From Caulobacter vibrioides (GTDB lineage Bacteria; Pseudomonadota; Alphaproteobacteria; Caulobacterales; Caulobacteraceae), in the NCBI RefSeq assembly GCF_002858865.1, contig NZ_PJRR01000014.1, positions 124,001 through 188,000 of the forward strand: 64,000 nucleotides of DNA, written 5' to 3'. Positions within the stretch are counted from its first letter, which is position 1. Each line of letters starts with the position of its first letter. Positions 46,273 through 54,488 of this stretch are shown one piece after another. The translations under genes and the position numbers were made by a program. The notes below the pieces were generated by a model that was not told the DNA's origin, ran no database searches, and saw only the letters and a program-made list of their open reading frames with translations.

Positions 46273-46355
46273 GGTCGCTCCCGAAACAGCGCGGAGCGGG
46301 CCGTTCTAGCGTCGATTGAGCCACTGCGGAGGTCCGGAAACGCCATCGGGGCTCA

Positions 46356-47939
46356 CTAAAACGTCATCAACTTGGTATGAGGCACGCGCTTGTCCCGAAC
46401 CGGCGAGCTTGTGCGGAGTTCGAAATCGCGGACTCCCTCCAAGTGGAAGCTGGACTTGCTGGGCGGCAGTTGCAGTCGCGACAGGCGCGCGCCGTCCACA
46501 TTCTGCATCCACACGGCCGGGCGCGCGTCCGGCGTCAGGGTGCGCACCTCGATCCCGTCGAGCTCGACGTTGCGGGCGTGGCGCACGAAGAATCCCGTCG
46601 CGGGGAGGTCGCCGAACATGTTCGGCTCTGGATAACCAGCCTCGTTCTCGGGCGGGCGCAAGGCGGCCATGGCCGCATCGCCGCCGCCGACTTGCTCAAG
46701 AAAACACTGGCTGATCTTGATGTCCTCGACCGGGTGCCCATTGAGACCCGCGATGATCGAAGGCATCCGGTCACCGGCTGAAGAGGTGATGTTGCTGATC
46801 AGGATGCGCTTCAGCGTACCGATGGGCCGCCCCTCGGGGCCGCGCATACGCTTGCCCAGACGCATGAAGATCGGGGCCGTGGTCCCGCCATGCATCGTAA
46901 TGTTGGTGATGGTGATGTCTTCAAGCGCGCCGCCGTCGACGGTCTCAAGCGCGATGCCTCGACATTTGTCGAACACGCAGTTGGTGATAGTGAAGTTCTT
47001 GAAGCCCCCATTGGACTCGGTGCCGAGCTTGATGCGGCCATGCGTCCCCTTCGGGGCGGGCATGAAGACCTGCCAGGTGCCGTCGAGCACGGATCCGATC
47101 CGATAGCGACCAGCCACGTAGCAATCCGAAATCGTGAGGTTCTCAGTAACGCGCGGATAGCCCAGCGCGTAGGAACTCTTCGGGCAGATCGCATCGTCCC
47201 AGGGCGAGTTGATGGTACAGCGGGTGATGCGCACGTTCCGGCAGCAGTCGATGTCCAGACCGTCGCGATTGGTGTCGATCAGCAGATTGTCGATGGTCAG
47301 GTTATCGACGCCGGTGGCCAACAGCGCGAACCACCCGCCCTGCAGCACCTTGAAGTCGCGCAACAGGACGTTGCGGCAGTTCTTGAGGGCGATCGACTTG
47401 TCCCCGACGCCGGGCTTGCCCGAGATCGGCATGTCCTTGTCATAGTCATGGCCGCGCCCCAGACCCTTGCCCCAGATCAGGCCGGGCCCTTCGATGACGA
47501 TGTCGTTCAAGCCCTCGCCATGGATCAGGCTGTTGCGCCAGTGGCTGTGACCGAAATCCTGATAGGATGAGTAGGCGGGATCCATCGGCTCGGCGTGGTC
47601 ATAGCCACCGCTTTCCATGCCTTCGATCGGTGTCGAGGCCGCGAGGATCGTGGCGCCCTGATCGAGATAGAGCCTGATCCGGCTCTTCAGGTGGATCGTG
47701 TAGCAGGCATAGGTTCCCGCCGGGACCAGCACCGTGCCCCCGCCCCGCTCGGCGGCGTAGGCGATGGCGCGATCGATGGCCGGAGAGTCGATGGTGACCC
47801 CGTCGCCCTTGGCTCCGAAGTCGCGAACATTGGCGACCGCCTCCGTGGGCGCGGCGTGCGTGCGGGACGCCGAGGCGCCCACGCCGAGGGCCAGCAGTCC
47901 GCCCAGCAACTGGCGACGATGGGGGGGCAAATGCAACAT
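46356..47939 (-). CDS. Exported GH28 family glycoside hydrolase (polygalacturonase-like)
   Basis: 527 residues with a Tat-type leader (RRQLLGGLLALGVGASASRTHA). The mature N-terminus, VRDFGAKGDGVTIDSPAIDR, opens the pectin-lyase-like right-handed beta-helix. Catalytic-region motifs are NRDGLDIDCCRNV (in place of NTDGxD), SPWDDAICPKSS (in place of GDDCI) and GRIKLGTESNGG (RIK). GH28 enzymes hydrolyse galacturonan or rhamnogalacturonan. The changed spelling of the motifs suggests a subfamily with different specificity. It is separated from the TonB-receptor gene by a terminator. Confidence 0.85.
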   Translation of the reverse strand: MLHLPPHRRQLLGGLLALGVGASASRTHAAPTEAVANVRDFGAKGDGVTIDSPAIDRAIAYAAERGGGTVLVPAGTYACYTIHLKSRIRLYLDQGATILAASTPIEGMESGGYDHAEPMDPAYSSYQDFGHSHWRNSLIHGEGLNDIVIEGPGLIWGKGLGRGHDYDKDMPISGKPGVGDKSIALKNCRNVLLRDFKVLQGGWFALLATGVDNLTIDNLLIDTNRDGLDIDCCRNVRITRCTINSPWDDAICPKSSYALGYPRVTENLTISDCYVAGRYRIGSVLDGTWQVFMPAPKGTHGRIKLGTESNGGFKNFTITNCVFDKCRGIALETVDGGALEDITITNITMHGGTTAPIFMRLGKRMRGPEGRPIGTLKRILISNITSSAGDRMPSIIAGLNGHPVEDIKISQCFLEQVGGGDAAMAALRPPENEAGYPEPNMFGDLPATGFFVRHARNVELDGIEVRTLTPDARPAVWMQNVDGARLSRLQLPPSKSSFHLEGVRDFELRTSSPVRDKRVPHTKLMTF

Positions 47940-47978
47940 GAAGCCTCCGACGATCCGAGGGCCTCGGCGCGCGCCGAC

Positions 47979-48010
47979 CGCCCTCCTCTATAGAAATCGC
48001 CCTCCTCTAT
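47979..48010. repeat. 13-bp direct repeat, 19-bp period
   Basis: CGCCCTCCTCTAT occurs at 47979-47991 and 47998-48010, between the GH28 start and the TonB-receptor terminator. It may be a regulator site pair or chance. Confidence 0.5.
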
Positions 48011-48011
48011 G

Positions 48012-48047
48012 AAAAAGGCGACGGCCGATCCGGATAGACCGGCCGTC
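48012..48047 (-). terminator. Rho-independent terminator after the TonB receptor
   Basis: On the minus strand GACGGCCG and CGGCCGTC form an eight-base-pair stem (48020-48027 with 48040-48047), followed by GCC and five T (48012-48016). It lies 24 bases downstream of the receptor stop codon and separates it from GH28. Confidence 0.8.
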
Positions 48048-48070
48048 AAACTTCACAGGAGGGGTGAAGA

Positions 48071-51064
48071 TCAGAACGCAGCGCGCGCGGTGAGGGTGAT
48101 CGTACGTCCGTCGTAATTGGCCGTCCGCACCACATCCTCGTCGTTTTCGTACTCGAAGCGGATCGCGTCGGTCAGATTGTAAACATCGAGGCCCAGGCTG
48201 AACCGGTCCGAGACATTGTAGGAGGCGGCCAAGTCCAACTGACCGCGGGGCCTCACAGAGCGCGAACCACCCGTGAAGGTGCCGTTCGAGTTCAGATCGT
48301 AGGCCGAGCGGTAGTTGTAGACGAGGCGCACGCCATACTTCGGCGTCTCGTAGTAGCCGATCATGTTGACGTTGTGCTTGGAGATGCCGGGGAACGGCGC
48401 GATCGCGGCGCTCTTGGAGGTGGTGTAGGCGTAGTTGAAGCTGCCGCCGAAGTCCTTCCAGAAGCCCGGCAGGAAGTCGAGGTTCTGCTGGATGTTGAAC
48501 TCCAGGCCGCGAACCTTGGTCGCCTTGTCCAGGTTGTAGGAGCCGGTCGCCCGGACCTGCAGCACGTTCGAGGAGGTCGATTGGCTGGACGTGCAGTAGG
48601 TTCCATCCCAGGCCAGCGTCCCCAGGCCCCAGGTGGAGCCGTCGGACGGGCAAAGGATCGCCGGATCGCTGGTGGTGACGATGCGGCCCGTGATGCTCTT
48701 CTCGAAAACGGCCAGCGAGATCAGGCCGTTGGGACGGTTGTACCACTCCAGCGACAGGTCCATCGACGTCGCCATGTAGGGCTTGAGCTTGTTGTTGCCG
48801 ATCGTGATCGGCACATAGTTCACCGCCACGGCCGCCGAGGTCAGCGTGGTGTCCAGGGTCCTGGAGCCGATCTTGGTGATCGCCGAGAACTGGCGCGGGT
48901 GCGGCTTGACGTAGGTCTTGTAGTAGGCCCCGCGCAGCACGATGTCGTCCGTAACGTCAGCCGCGAAGATCGCCGACGGCAGGAAGAAGTCGTACTTGTT
49001 CTTGTAGGTGACCCAGCTGAAGCTGTTACGCGTACCGATGCCATCGGCTGGCGGGGTCTTCTGATCGAGCGCCTCGAGGGTGTTGTCGGTGTTCTCGTAG
49101 CGCACCCCGACATTGCCGCGCACCCGGTGACCGGCCAGTTCGGTGTCGTACTTGGCCATCACGTAGGCTTGGGTGTTGTCGTCGTCGCTGGTGTAGTTGC
49201 GCAGGGCGTAGTTGTCGTCCTGGTAGCGGATGTTGAAGCCCGTCGGCGACAGGCCGCCGCCCGAAGCGGTGTATTCGGTGACCGGGCGCACGGCGTCGAG
49301 GAAGGCGTCGAGATCGATCACCTGCCAGTTCTTGGTGTAGGCGCCGCCCTTGCCGCCGAAGAAGTCGTCGACATAAGGCGCCTGCTTGACCATGGCGCTG
49401 GTGATGTTCTGGGTCTGCAGGCCGAAGGCGTAAACGCGGTAGCCGGCGCTGGTGTAGCTGGCGCGTTCCAAGCGCGCACCGCCTTGGATGCTCTTGATGG
49501 GGCCAAGTTCGACAAAACGCTCGGCGTCGAACTGCGCCGTGTAGAGGCTGTTCTCGGCGTAGCTCTGCGTGCCCGTCAGCTGCAAGCGACGGGTCGCGGC
49601 CGCCCGGGTGGGCGAATTGTAGAGCGAGGTCGGGTCCGAGGCGCCCAACCAAGACCAAGAGGTTCCCGCCGGGATACCGGTCACCGGACTCGGCGTGATC
49701 GTGTAGGAATAGTCGCCAATATCGTCCCGACCAGTGCTCAGCGTGCCGCTGATCCCATTGCCGCCGGCGGTGATCAGGGTGTTGGCGTCCACCTGGGTTT
49801 CGACCGACGAGTTCTTGCCGCCCGAGGCCGTCAGAACACCGGCCAAGCGCCAGTTTTCGTTGCTCCAGTCGATATTGGCCATCACGCCCCGCGACGCCTG
49901 GTGCTGGGAGTTGAGGCGCGACGACATCAGCGCGTCGGGGTTCGTGAACGAGATCTGGTCGTAGACGTAGCGACCGTCGGAAACCTTGAACGGCGTGCCG
50001 ACGGGCGTGATGATCGAGCCGGCGTTGAGACCGTTGATCATCAGGTCCTGGCGCGTCTTCGGCAGGTCCCGATCGGTATAGTAGCCAATCAGGCCCATCT
50101 TGGTCTGATCGTTAGGCTTCCACTCCAGTCCGCCTGAGGCCGACCAAGTCTCGCCCTTGTTCATCCGCGCATATTGGCGGGTCTGCGAGTTGAAATACAG
50201 ACCGCTCGTGCCCTTGGTTCCCGTCGCGCCGGCCACATAGCTGCAGAAGGCCGAGCTGCCCGTCGTGCAGGGCGTCGACGAGTAGTACTCTCCATATTTA
50301 GCCACGAAGTTCGCAGCGCTCAGGCCGGTATAGGCCGGCGTTAGGACGGCGTAGTTGTTGATCAGAATGCTATCGCGGCGGAAATTCTCCTTTCTGTAGG
50401 CCAGCGTCCCGAAGGCGGCCAAACTTGAGGAGAAGACCTTGTTGTAGCTGACCGTGACGGCGGGCGCCCCTAGATCACCGAGCGTGTTGTACTCATAGGC
50501 CGCCTTCATCGAGCCGCCCTCTCGACGCGAAAGCGCCGGTGCGATCTGCAAATCGACATTGCCGCTGAGGCCGCCCGTCTGGGCGTTGGCCATGGGCGAC
50601 TTCTGGATCACGAACGCCGAAAAGATGTCGGAGTTGAAAGCGCCGAGCGGCGAGCCCTGATTGTCGCGGAGTAGCGGCGGCTCGGCGAAGGCCTGACCAT
50701 TGAGCGTCATGCGAGCGTACTCGCCAGGCATGCCCCGCAGGTTAATCGTCGCGTCGCGCCCCTCGGCTTCACGATTGATTTGAACGCCGGGCACGCGCTG
50801 AAGGGCCTCGCCGACGTTCAGGTCGGGGAAGCGCCCCAAGCCGTCTGAAGAGATGCCGTCGGTGATCTCGATGGCGTTCTTCTTGGCGCGAACCGCGTTG
50901 GCGTAGCTCTGCTTGAAGCCCGTGACGACCACGGCCTCAAGGGTGTCGCCGGCGGCCGGCGACTTGGCCTCTTGGGCCTGGCTCACGGCCGGAAGTCCCG
51001 CGATGACGGTGGCTGATAGCAGCGCGATCTTCAGGACGCGCGACGAAGCGATCTTGGAATTCAT
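48071..51064 (-). CDS. TonB-dependent outer-membrane receptor (carbohydrate type, Caulobacter family)
   Basis: 997 residues. The signal peptide ends near residue 30 (SATVIAGLPAVSQAQE), and the TonB-box-like LEAVVVTGFKQS follows. The plug has the pattern of the large Caulobacter/Xanthomonas receptor family: GRFPDLNVGEALQRVPGVQI, REAEGRDATINLRGMPGEY. The barrel ends TITLTARAAF with a terminal Phe. Members typically take up plant or algal oligosaccharides. It is the first gene of the GH28-LacI-GH92 locus, with its own promoter, candidate LacI operator and terminator. Confidence 0.93.
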   Translation of the reverse strand: MNSKIASSRVLKIALLSATVIAGLPAVSQAQEAKSPAAGDTLEAVVVTGFKQSYANAVRAKKNAIEITDGISSDGLGRFPDLNVGEALQRVPGVQINREAEGRDATINLRGMPGEYARMTLNGQAFAEPPLLRDNQGSPLGAFNSDIFSAFVIQKSPMANAQTGGLSGNVDLQIAPALSRREGGSMKAAYEYNTLGDLGAPAVTVSYNKVFSSSLAAFGTLAYRKENFRRDSILINNYAVLTPAYTGLSAANFVAKYGEYYSSTPCTTGSSAFCSYVAGATGTKGTSGLYFNSQTRQYARMNKGETWSASGGLEWKPNDQTKMGLIGYYTDRDLPKTRQDLMINGLNAGSIITPVGTPFKVSDGRYVYDQISFTNPDALMSSRLNSQHQASRGVMANIDWSNENWRLAGVLTASGGKNSSVETQVDANTLITAGGNGISGTLSTGRDDIGDYSYTITPSPVTGIPAGTSWSWLGASDPTSLYNSPTRAAATRRLQLTGTQSYAENSLYTAQFDAERFVELGPIKSIQGGARLERASYTSAGYRVYAFGLQTQNITSAMVKQAPYVDDFFGGKGGAYTKNWQVIDLDAFLDAVRPVTEYTASGGGLSPTGFNIRYQDDNYALRNYTSDDDNTQAYVMAKYDTELAGHRVRGNVGVRYENTDNTLEALDQKTPPADGIGTRNSFSWVTYKNKYDFFLPSAIFAADVTDDIVLRGAYYKTYVKPHPRQFSAITKIGSRTLDTTLTSAAVAVNYVPITIGNNKLKPYMATSMDLSLEWYNRPNGLISLAVFEKSITGRIVTTSDPAILCPSDGSTWGLGTLAWDGTYCTSSQSTSSNVLQVRATGSYNLDKATKVRGLEFNIQQNLDFLPGFWKDFGGSFNYAYTTSKSAAIAPFPGISKHNVNMIGYYETPKYGVRLVYNYRSAYDLNSNGTFTGGSRSVRPRGQLDLAASYNVSDRFSLGLDVYNLTDAIRFEYENDEDVVRTANYDGRTITLTARAAF

Positions 51065-51119
51065 CTGTTCCTCCCCCGATGGCCCGTCGCATTCATGCGC
51101 GACTTATTGGCCTGACCTC

Positions 51120-51148
51120 TTTAACGTTAACTCCTGCGGGCCTGTCAA
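51120..51148 (-). promoter_or_regulatory. Promoter with overlapping LacI-type operator
   Basis: On the minus strand a perfect -35 TTGACA (51143-51148) is followed after 17 bases by GTTAAA (51120-51125) as a weak -10. The palindrome TTAACGTTAA (51121-51130), with the central CG typical of LacI-family operators, covers the -10 region. It is 56 bases upstream of the TonB-receptor ATG, so a bound repressor would block transcription. Confidence 0.6.
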
Positions 51149-51276
51149 TACACTCTAGGTCGAGACCGTTCCCTCCGTGCGTGGAGTGGCGCTGAATCGG
51201 TGTTTCCGACCCTGCTCAGATGCCCCCCACGATTGGTCAGGCCAAAAGGTTGTGTGTGGGGGGCGGTTCACAATGA

Positions 51277-51414
51277 CACCCGCTAGACGCCTTCAAGCCG
51301 TATGGAGCGCTCTGGGACGCCGACACCGTCGCCAAGCCCTACGGCCGCTTCCTGCCGAAAGATAAGGCCGCCTCGGCCGCGAAGATCCTGAATAGGGCCT
51401 GGGAGGACGCATGA
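51277..51414 (+). pseudogene. C-terminal fragment of a tyrosine recombinase (integrase)
   Basis: After an in-frame stop at 51274 the frame encodes about 45 residues ending TVAKPYGRFLPKDKAASAAK and ILNRAWEDA. This is the C-terminal segment of the same integrase family as the remnant at 27041, including the catalytic-Tyr region (YGRFLP), but with Pro where the family usually has His before the Tyr. The stop overlaps an ATG (51411), as in the other copy. There is no start codon and the rest of the gene is gone. Confidence 0.65.
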
Positions 51415-51436
51415 CCCGCGCATCTCTGGCCAGCCT
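51375..51436 (+). repeat. 62-bp repeat, copy 2
   Basis: Matches 27556-27617 at 58 of 62 positions, in the same orientation, and spans the integrase stop and the overlapping downstream start. Homology ends at about 51436; at the other locus this is where the 175-bp element's terminal repeat takes over. Confidence 0.85.
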
Positions 51437-51635
51437 ACGGCGAAGGCGTCGCCGAAGCGCTGGCCAGACTTGGACGGCCGACCACCTGAACGAAACAGGA
51501 GGCGTTTCCTGTACTCGCCAACTTCTTCAGAGGTTCAGGCGCTGTCGACCCTGGGCCAGCGCTGGATGGTCCCTACGGTTTGTGGATCGCGCCGGGCGAG
51601 ATGAACGCTATCCCGGCGCCGTCGCGCTCAATTGA
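51411..51635 (+). pseudogene. Remnant of the reading frame following the integrase
   Basis: A 74-codon frame begins at the ATG that overlaps the integrase stop (ATGACCCGCGC). The first eight codons match the frame at 27592, showing that both loci once carried the same gene pair. The rest is rich in Arg and Trp and matches nothing I recognise, so it is probably decayed. The following 96 bases up to 51731 hold the ribosome-binding site GAGGAG of the next gene. Confidence 0.35.
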
Positions 51636-51731
51636 CGCCCGACGACGTTAAAGCGTCCCGCCGGTCGCGCTGAGCGTTGCTAAAGGTCAAGGTCGTATTC
51701 TAGTGTCGCTCAATCGAGGAGCGAGATCCAC

Positions 51732-52520
51732 ATGACGACCCTGGAAGCCACCGGCGGCGCCTTCGAGCTGGGCCGGGTGATGCAGCGGACCTTCAAGGTC
51801 ATCGGCGACAACCTTGGCCTGTTCGCGATCAGCGGCCTGGCGTTGATCGCCCTGCCCGTCTTCGCGGCGAGCGTAGTCGGCTTCCTCTATCCGGAGCCCT
51901 GGGTCATCGGCCTGGCCGGCGTGGCGGGCGGGATCGTGGCCTTTGTCGGCAGCCTGATGATGCAGGGCGTCGTCGTTCACAGCGCCATCTCGGGTCTCAA
52001 CGGCCGAAAGATCCGGTTGGGCGAAGCCCTCGGGGTGGGCGCGCGCAAGGCCCTGCCCTTGCTCGGCCTTGGCATTCTGCAGAGTCTCGGCTTCGCGCTG
52101 GGGTTCCTTCTTCTGATCGTGCCGGGCCTGATGCTGATGACGGCCTGGTCCGTCGCCGCGCCCGTCCTGGTGATGGAAAAGCGCAGCATCGAGGCCAGCT
52201 TCGGCCGCAGCGGCGACCTGACGCGCGGGCACCGCTGGAGTATTTTCGGGCTTCTGGTGATCTATTTCGTGCTGGCCATGATCATCAGCGCCGCCGTGCA
52301 GGGCCTGGCGGCTGCGGCGGGCGTGACCACGGCCCAGAGCGGTTTCATGACCACCACCCAGGCGCCCTCGCTCGTGGCGCTGGCCGCCGTCCTGGTCAGC
52401 GCCTTGAGCACCGCCGTCCAGGGCGTGATCTCGGCCGCCGGCGCGGCGGCGATCTATTATGAACTGCGCACCGGCAAGGAAGGCGCCGCGCCAGACCAGC
52501 TGGCGGCGGTGTTCGATTAG
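51732..52520 (+). CDS. Polytopic inner-membrane protein (YciC/glycerophosphodiesterase membrane-domain-like)
   Basis: 262 residues with GAGGAG 11 bases upstream. It opens with the soluble ELGRVMQRTFKVIGDNLGLF pattern. About six hydrophobic segments follow (near 30-50, 58-82, 105-130, 165-190, 210-232, 235-252), with LLLIVPGLMLMTAWSVAAPV in the middle. This layout resembles bacterial membrane-domain proteins found in YciC and glycerophosphodiester phosphodiesterase fusions; no catalytic domain is present. It is a single gene, convergent with the RDD gene. Function unknown. Confidence 0.7.
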   Translation: MTTLEATGGAFELGRVMQRTFKVIGDNLGLFAISGLALIALPVFAASVVGFLYPEPWVIGLAGVAGGIVAFVGSLMMQGVVVHSAISGLNGRKIRLGEALGVGARKALPLLGLGILQSLGFALGFLLLIVPGLMLMTAWSVAAPVLVMEKRSIEASFGRSGDLTRGHRWSIFGLLVIYFVLAMIISAAVQGLAAAAGVTTAQSGFMTTTQAPSLVALAAVLVSALSTAVQGVISAAGAAAIYYELRTGKEGAAPDQLAAVFD

Positions 52521-52571
52521 AGCTCACGACCTGACCGCGTCAGGCCGCAAGCTCTAATCTTCTGTTTTGGC

Positions 52572-52616
52572 GCATTTTTCTTCACGCGAACCGGAACCAC
52601 TTCGCTCGAAAAATGC
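52572..52616. repeat. Alphaproteobacterial intergenic palindromic repeat
   Basis: GCATTTTTC (52572-52580) and GAAAAATGC (52608-52616) form a perfect nine-base-pair stem around a GAACCGGAACCACTTCGC core. The core resembles a widespread REP-like intergenic sequence in Caulobacterales and Rhizobiales. It sits between two convergent genes and may also act as a terminator. Confidence 0.6.
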
Positions 52617-52630
52617 TCTGACGCTCCAGC

Positions 52631-53497
52631 TCAGACGTCGTGCTTGTCGCGGCGTCGCACGCCCATCAAGAGCCGCGCCTCCAGCCGCTTGCGCAGGGCC
52701 GCGTAGTAGGCGCTGAGGAAGTCGTGATCGTCGTCGATCGCGCCGTGGGTCCAGTCGATCTTGCGCGCGATGCGGGCGGCGACGGCCCGCATGGTCTTGC
52801 GGTCGCGCTGACGCAGCACGTCTTCCAGAACGTGCAGCTCCTTGGCGCCGTAGGCGTCGATCTGGGCCTGGGTGAAGTCGTAGCGCGCCAAGCGCTCGGC
52901 GCCGTCATCGGCCATGTCGCGCACAAGGCTCTGCTTGGGCGTGCGCACCACCCAGGTGCCACCGACCAGATCCCCCACCCGCAGGCGATCGGCGTTAAAC
53001 AGCGGGAAGAACACGAAGATCCCCGCCCAGATGAAGCCCAGCAGAATCGCCCAGCTCTCGACGCCGCCGTCGCCCTGGGGCGCGGGCAGGATGCTGAGCG
53101 GCAGGAACACCTCCAGTTCGCGCATGGCGTTGCGGGCGAAGATGGCGGCGGGACGCAGGCGGCCGCCGTCGCGGGCGGCCACACGCAGGCCCATGGCGCG
53201 CTTGCCCGGCGTCGCCGCCGCCGCCGACAGCTCAAACCCGACAAAGTAGAAGTTGCGCAGCAGGAAGAAGCCGAGCAGCCAGATCACCGCCATCATCTCG
53301 GCGCCGCCGCGGCCCATCGCGCCGATCGCGCCGATCCCGAGCAGGCCCAGCAGCAGCGTCGCGGCGACCAGCACGCCGATGATGATCGCCGCGTCCAGCA
53401 GGAAGGCGCCGGCCCGCTGGCCGGCCTCGCCCAGCTCCAGCCGCAGATCGACGCCCTCGGGCGTGACGAAGGCGCGGGTCAGTTTTCCCTCAGCCAT
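52631..53497 (-). CDS. RDD-family membrane protein
   Basis: 288 residues from the ATG at 53497; a GTG at 53512 is possible. The RDD domain (about 8-165) has the Arg in GQRAGAFLLDAAII and the two Asp-type positions at the family's usual sites, with three hydrophobic segments (near 27-50, 62-82, 130-152). The last 110 residues are soluble and charged, with IDAYGAKELHVLEDVLRQRD. It is the last gene of the DUF4129-to-RDD operon and overlaps the SpoIIM gene by eight bases. RDD proteins are thought to be transporters or membrane partners; role unknown. Confidence 0.85.
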   Translation of the reverse strand: MAEGKLTRAFVTPEGVDLRLELGEAGQRAGAFLLDAAIIIGVLVAATLLLGLLGIGAIGAMGRGGAEMMAVIWLLGFFLLRNFYFVGFELSAAAATPGKRAMGLRVAARDGGRLRPAAIFARNAMRELEVFLPLSILPAPQGDGGVESWAILLGFIWAGIFVFFPLFNADRLRVGDLVGGTWVVRTPKQSLVRDMADDGAERLARYDFTQAQIDAYGAKELHVLEDVLRQRDRKTMRAVAARIARKIDWTHGAIDDDHDFLSAYYAALRKRLEARLLMGVRRRDKHDV

Positions 53498-54488
53498 GGC
53501 GGCGCGGTCCATAGAAATAGAGACCCCACATCAGGGCGGTCGCCGCCGCCACGCCGTAGCGCGCCGCCGTGTCGGTGATCAGCTGCCGGCCGAAGCCTTC
53601 GAGCAGGCCGGCCAGGAACAGCATCACCACCACCCCGCCCATCACCGTGGCGGCGTGGCGACCCGCCTCGGCGAGGGCGTCGAGGCGACGCCGCTCGCCG
53701 GGAAAGGCCGCGGCCCAGCCGATCCTGAGCCCCGCCGCGCCGGCCAGGATCACCGCGAACAGCTCGGTGACGCCATGGATCAGCAGCCAGCCGCCGAGCT
53801 CGATTCCCAGGCCTCGGCTGGCGAACAGAGCCAGGAACGCCCCCAGCATCGCGCCGTTGTAGAGCACCAACCCTGCGGTCGGAACGCAGAGCGCAAAGCC
53901 CAGAGCGAAGGCCAGAAGCGCGACCTGGGCGTTGTGGGTGAACAGGAAGGTGGCGAAGACGGTCAGCCCGCTCGCGTCCTTGCCGCCCAGGGTGGCCGCC
54001 AGCGCCTCGGTCGTGGCGGCCGGATCGCGTCCCCCCGCCAGTTCGCGGGGCACGAAGGCGTAGAACCAGTCCGGATCGTGCCCGACGAGCCAGGCGGCGA
54101 TCATCACGCCCAGCGCCATGAGGGCCGCGCTGACCAGGGTTTCGCGCCACAGTCCCCGCACGGCCGCCGGCCAGCCGCCCGCGAAAAAGCCTTTGAGTTG
54201 ACCCCACAGGGTCTCGCGCGAGCCGTAGACGAAGAAATAGGCGCGCGCGCACAGGGTCTCCAGATAGGCGATCAGCGCCCGGTCCAGCGAGGTGGCGCGG
54301 GCGACCGACAGCGCCGACAGCGCAGAGCGGTACAGGACGGGCGCGGCCAGCAGGTCTTCGTCGGACAGATCGGCGATCGAGCCCTTCTCGACCTTGCCGA
54401 TCAGCCGTTCCAGGCGCCGCCAGTCGGCCTCGCGCTCCTGGCGGAAGCGCTGGCTCTTGAGGCGCGGATCAACCTTGATGTCGATCAC
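53490..54488 (-). CDS. SpoIIM-like membrane protein (stage II sporulation protein M domain)
   Basis: 332 residues. A soluble N-terminal 95 residues rich in Arg (RLKSQRFRQEREADWRRLER) precede the SpoIIM/DUF95 domain with five or six membrane segments. The family motifs FLFTHNAQVALLAFALGFAL and LVLYNGAMLGAFLALFASRG, then WLLIHGVTELFAVILAGAAG, are clear. Organisms like this do not sporulate; the domain is widespread next to MoxR and DUF58 genes, as here, and probably belongs to an envelope-maintenance complex. It overlaps the DUF58 gene by four bases. Confidence 0.88.
   Translation of the reverse strand: MIDIKVDPRLKSQRFRQEREADWRRLERLIGKVEKGSIADLSDEDLLAAPVLYRSALSALSVARATSLDRALIAYLETLCARAYFFVYGSRETLWGQLKGFFAGGWPAAVRGLWRETLVSAALMALGVMIAAWLVGHDPDWFYAFVPRELAGGRDPAATTEALAATLGGKDASGLTVFATFLFTHNAQVALLAFALGFALCVPTAGLVLYNGAMLGAFLALFASRGLGIELGGWLLIHGVTELFAVILAGAAGLRIGWAAAFPGERRRLDALAEAGRHAATVMGGVVVMLFLAGLLEGFGRQLITDTAARYGVAAATALMWGLYFYGPRRHG

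Noticed and set aside
48374-50137. A 587-codon plus-strand frame antisense to the TonB receptor
   Set aside because: Shadow frame; composition-driven and without recognisable domains.
51411-51635. A genuine small Arg/Trp-rich protein
   Set aside because: Only its first eight codons match the other locus and the remainder has no protein-like pattern, so it is listed as a remnant.
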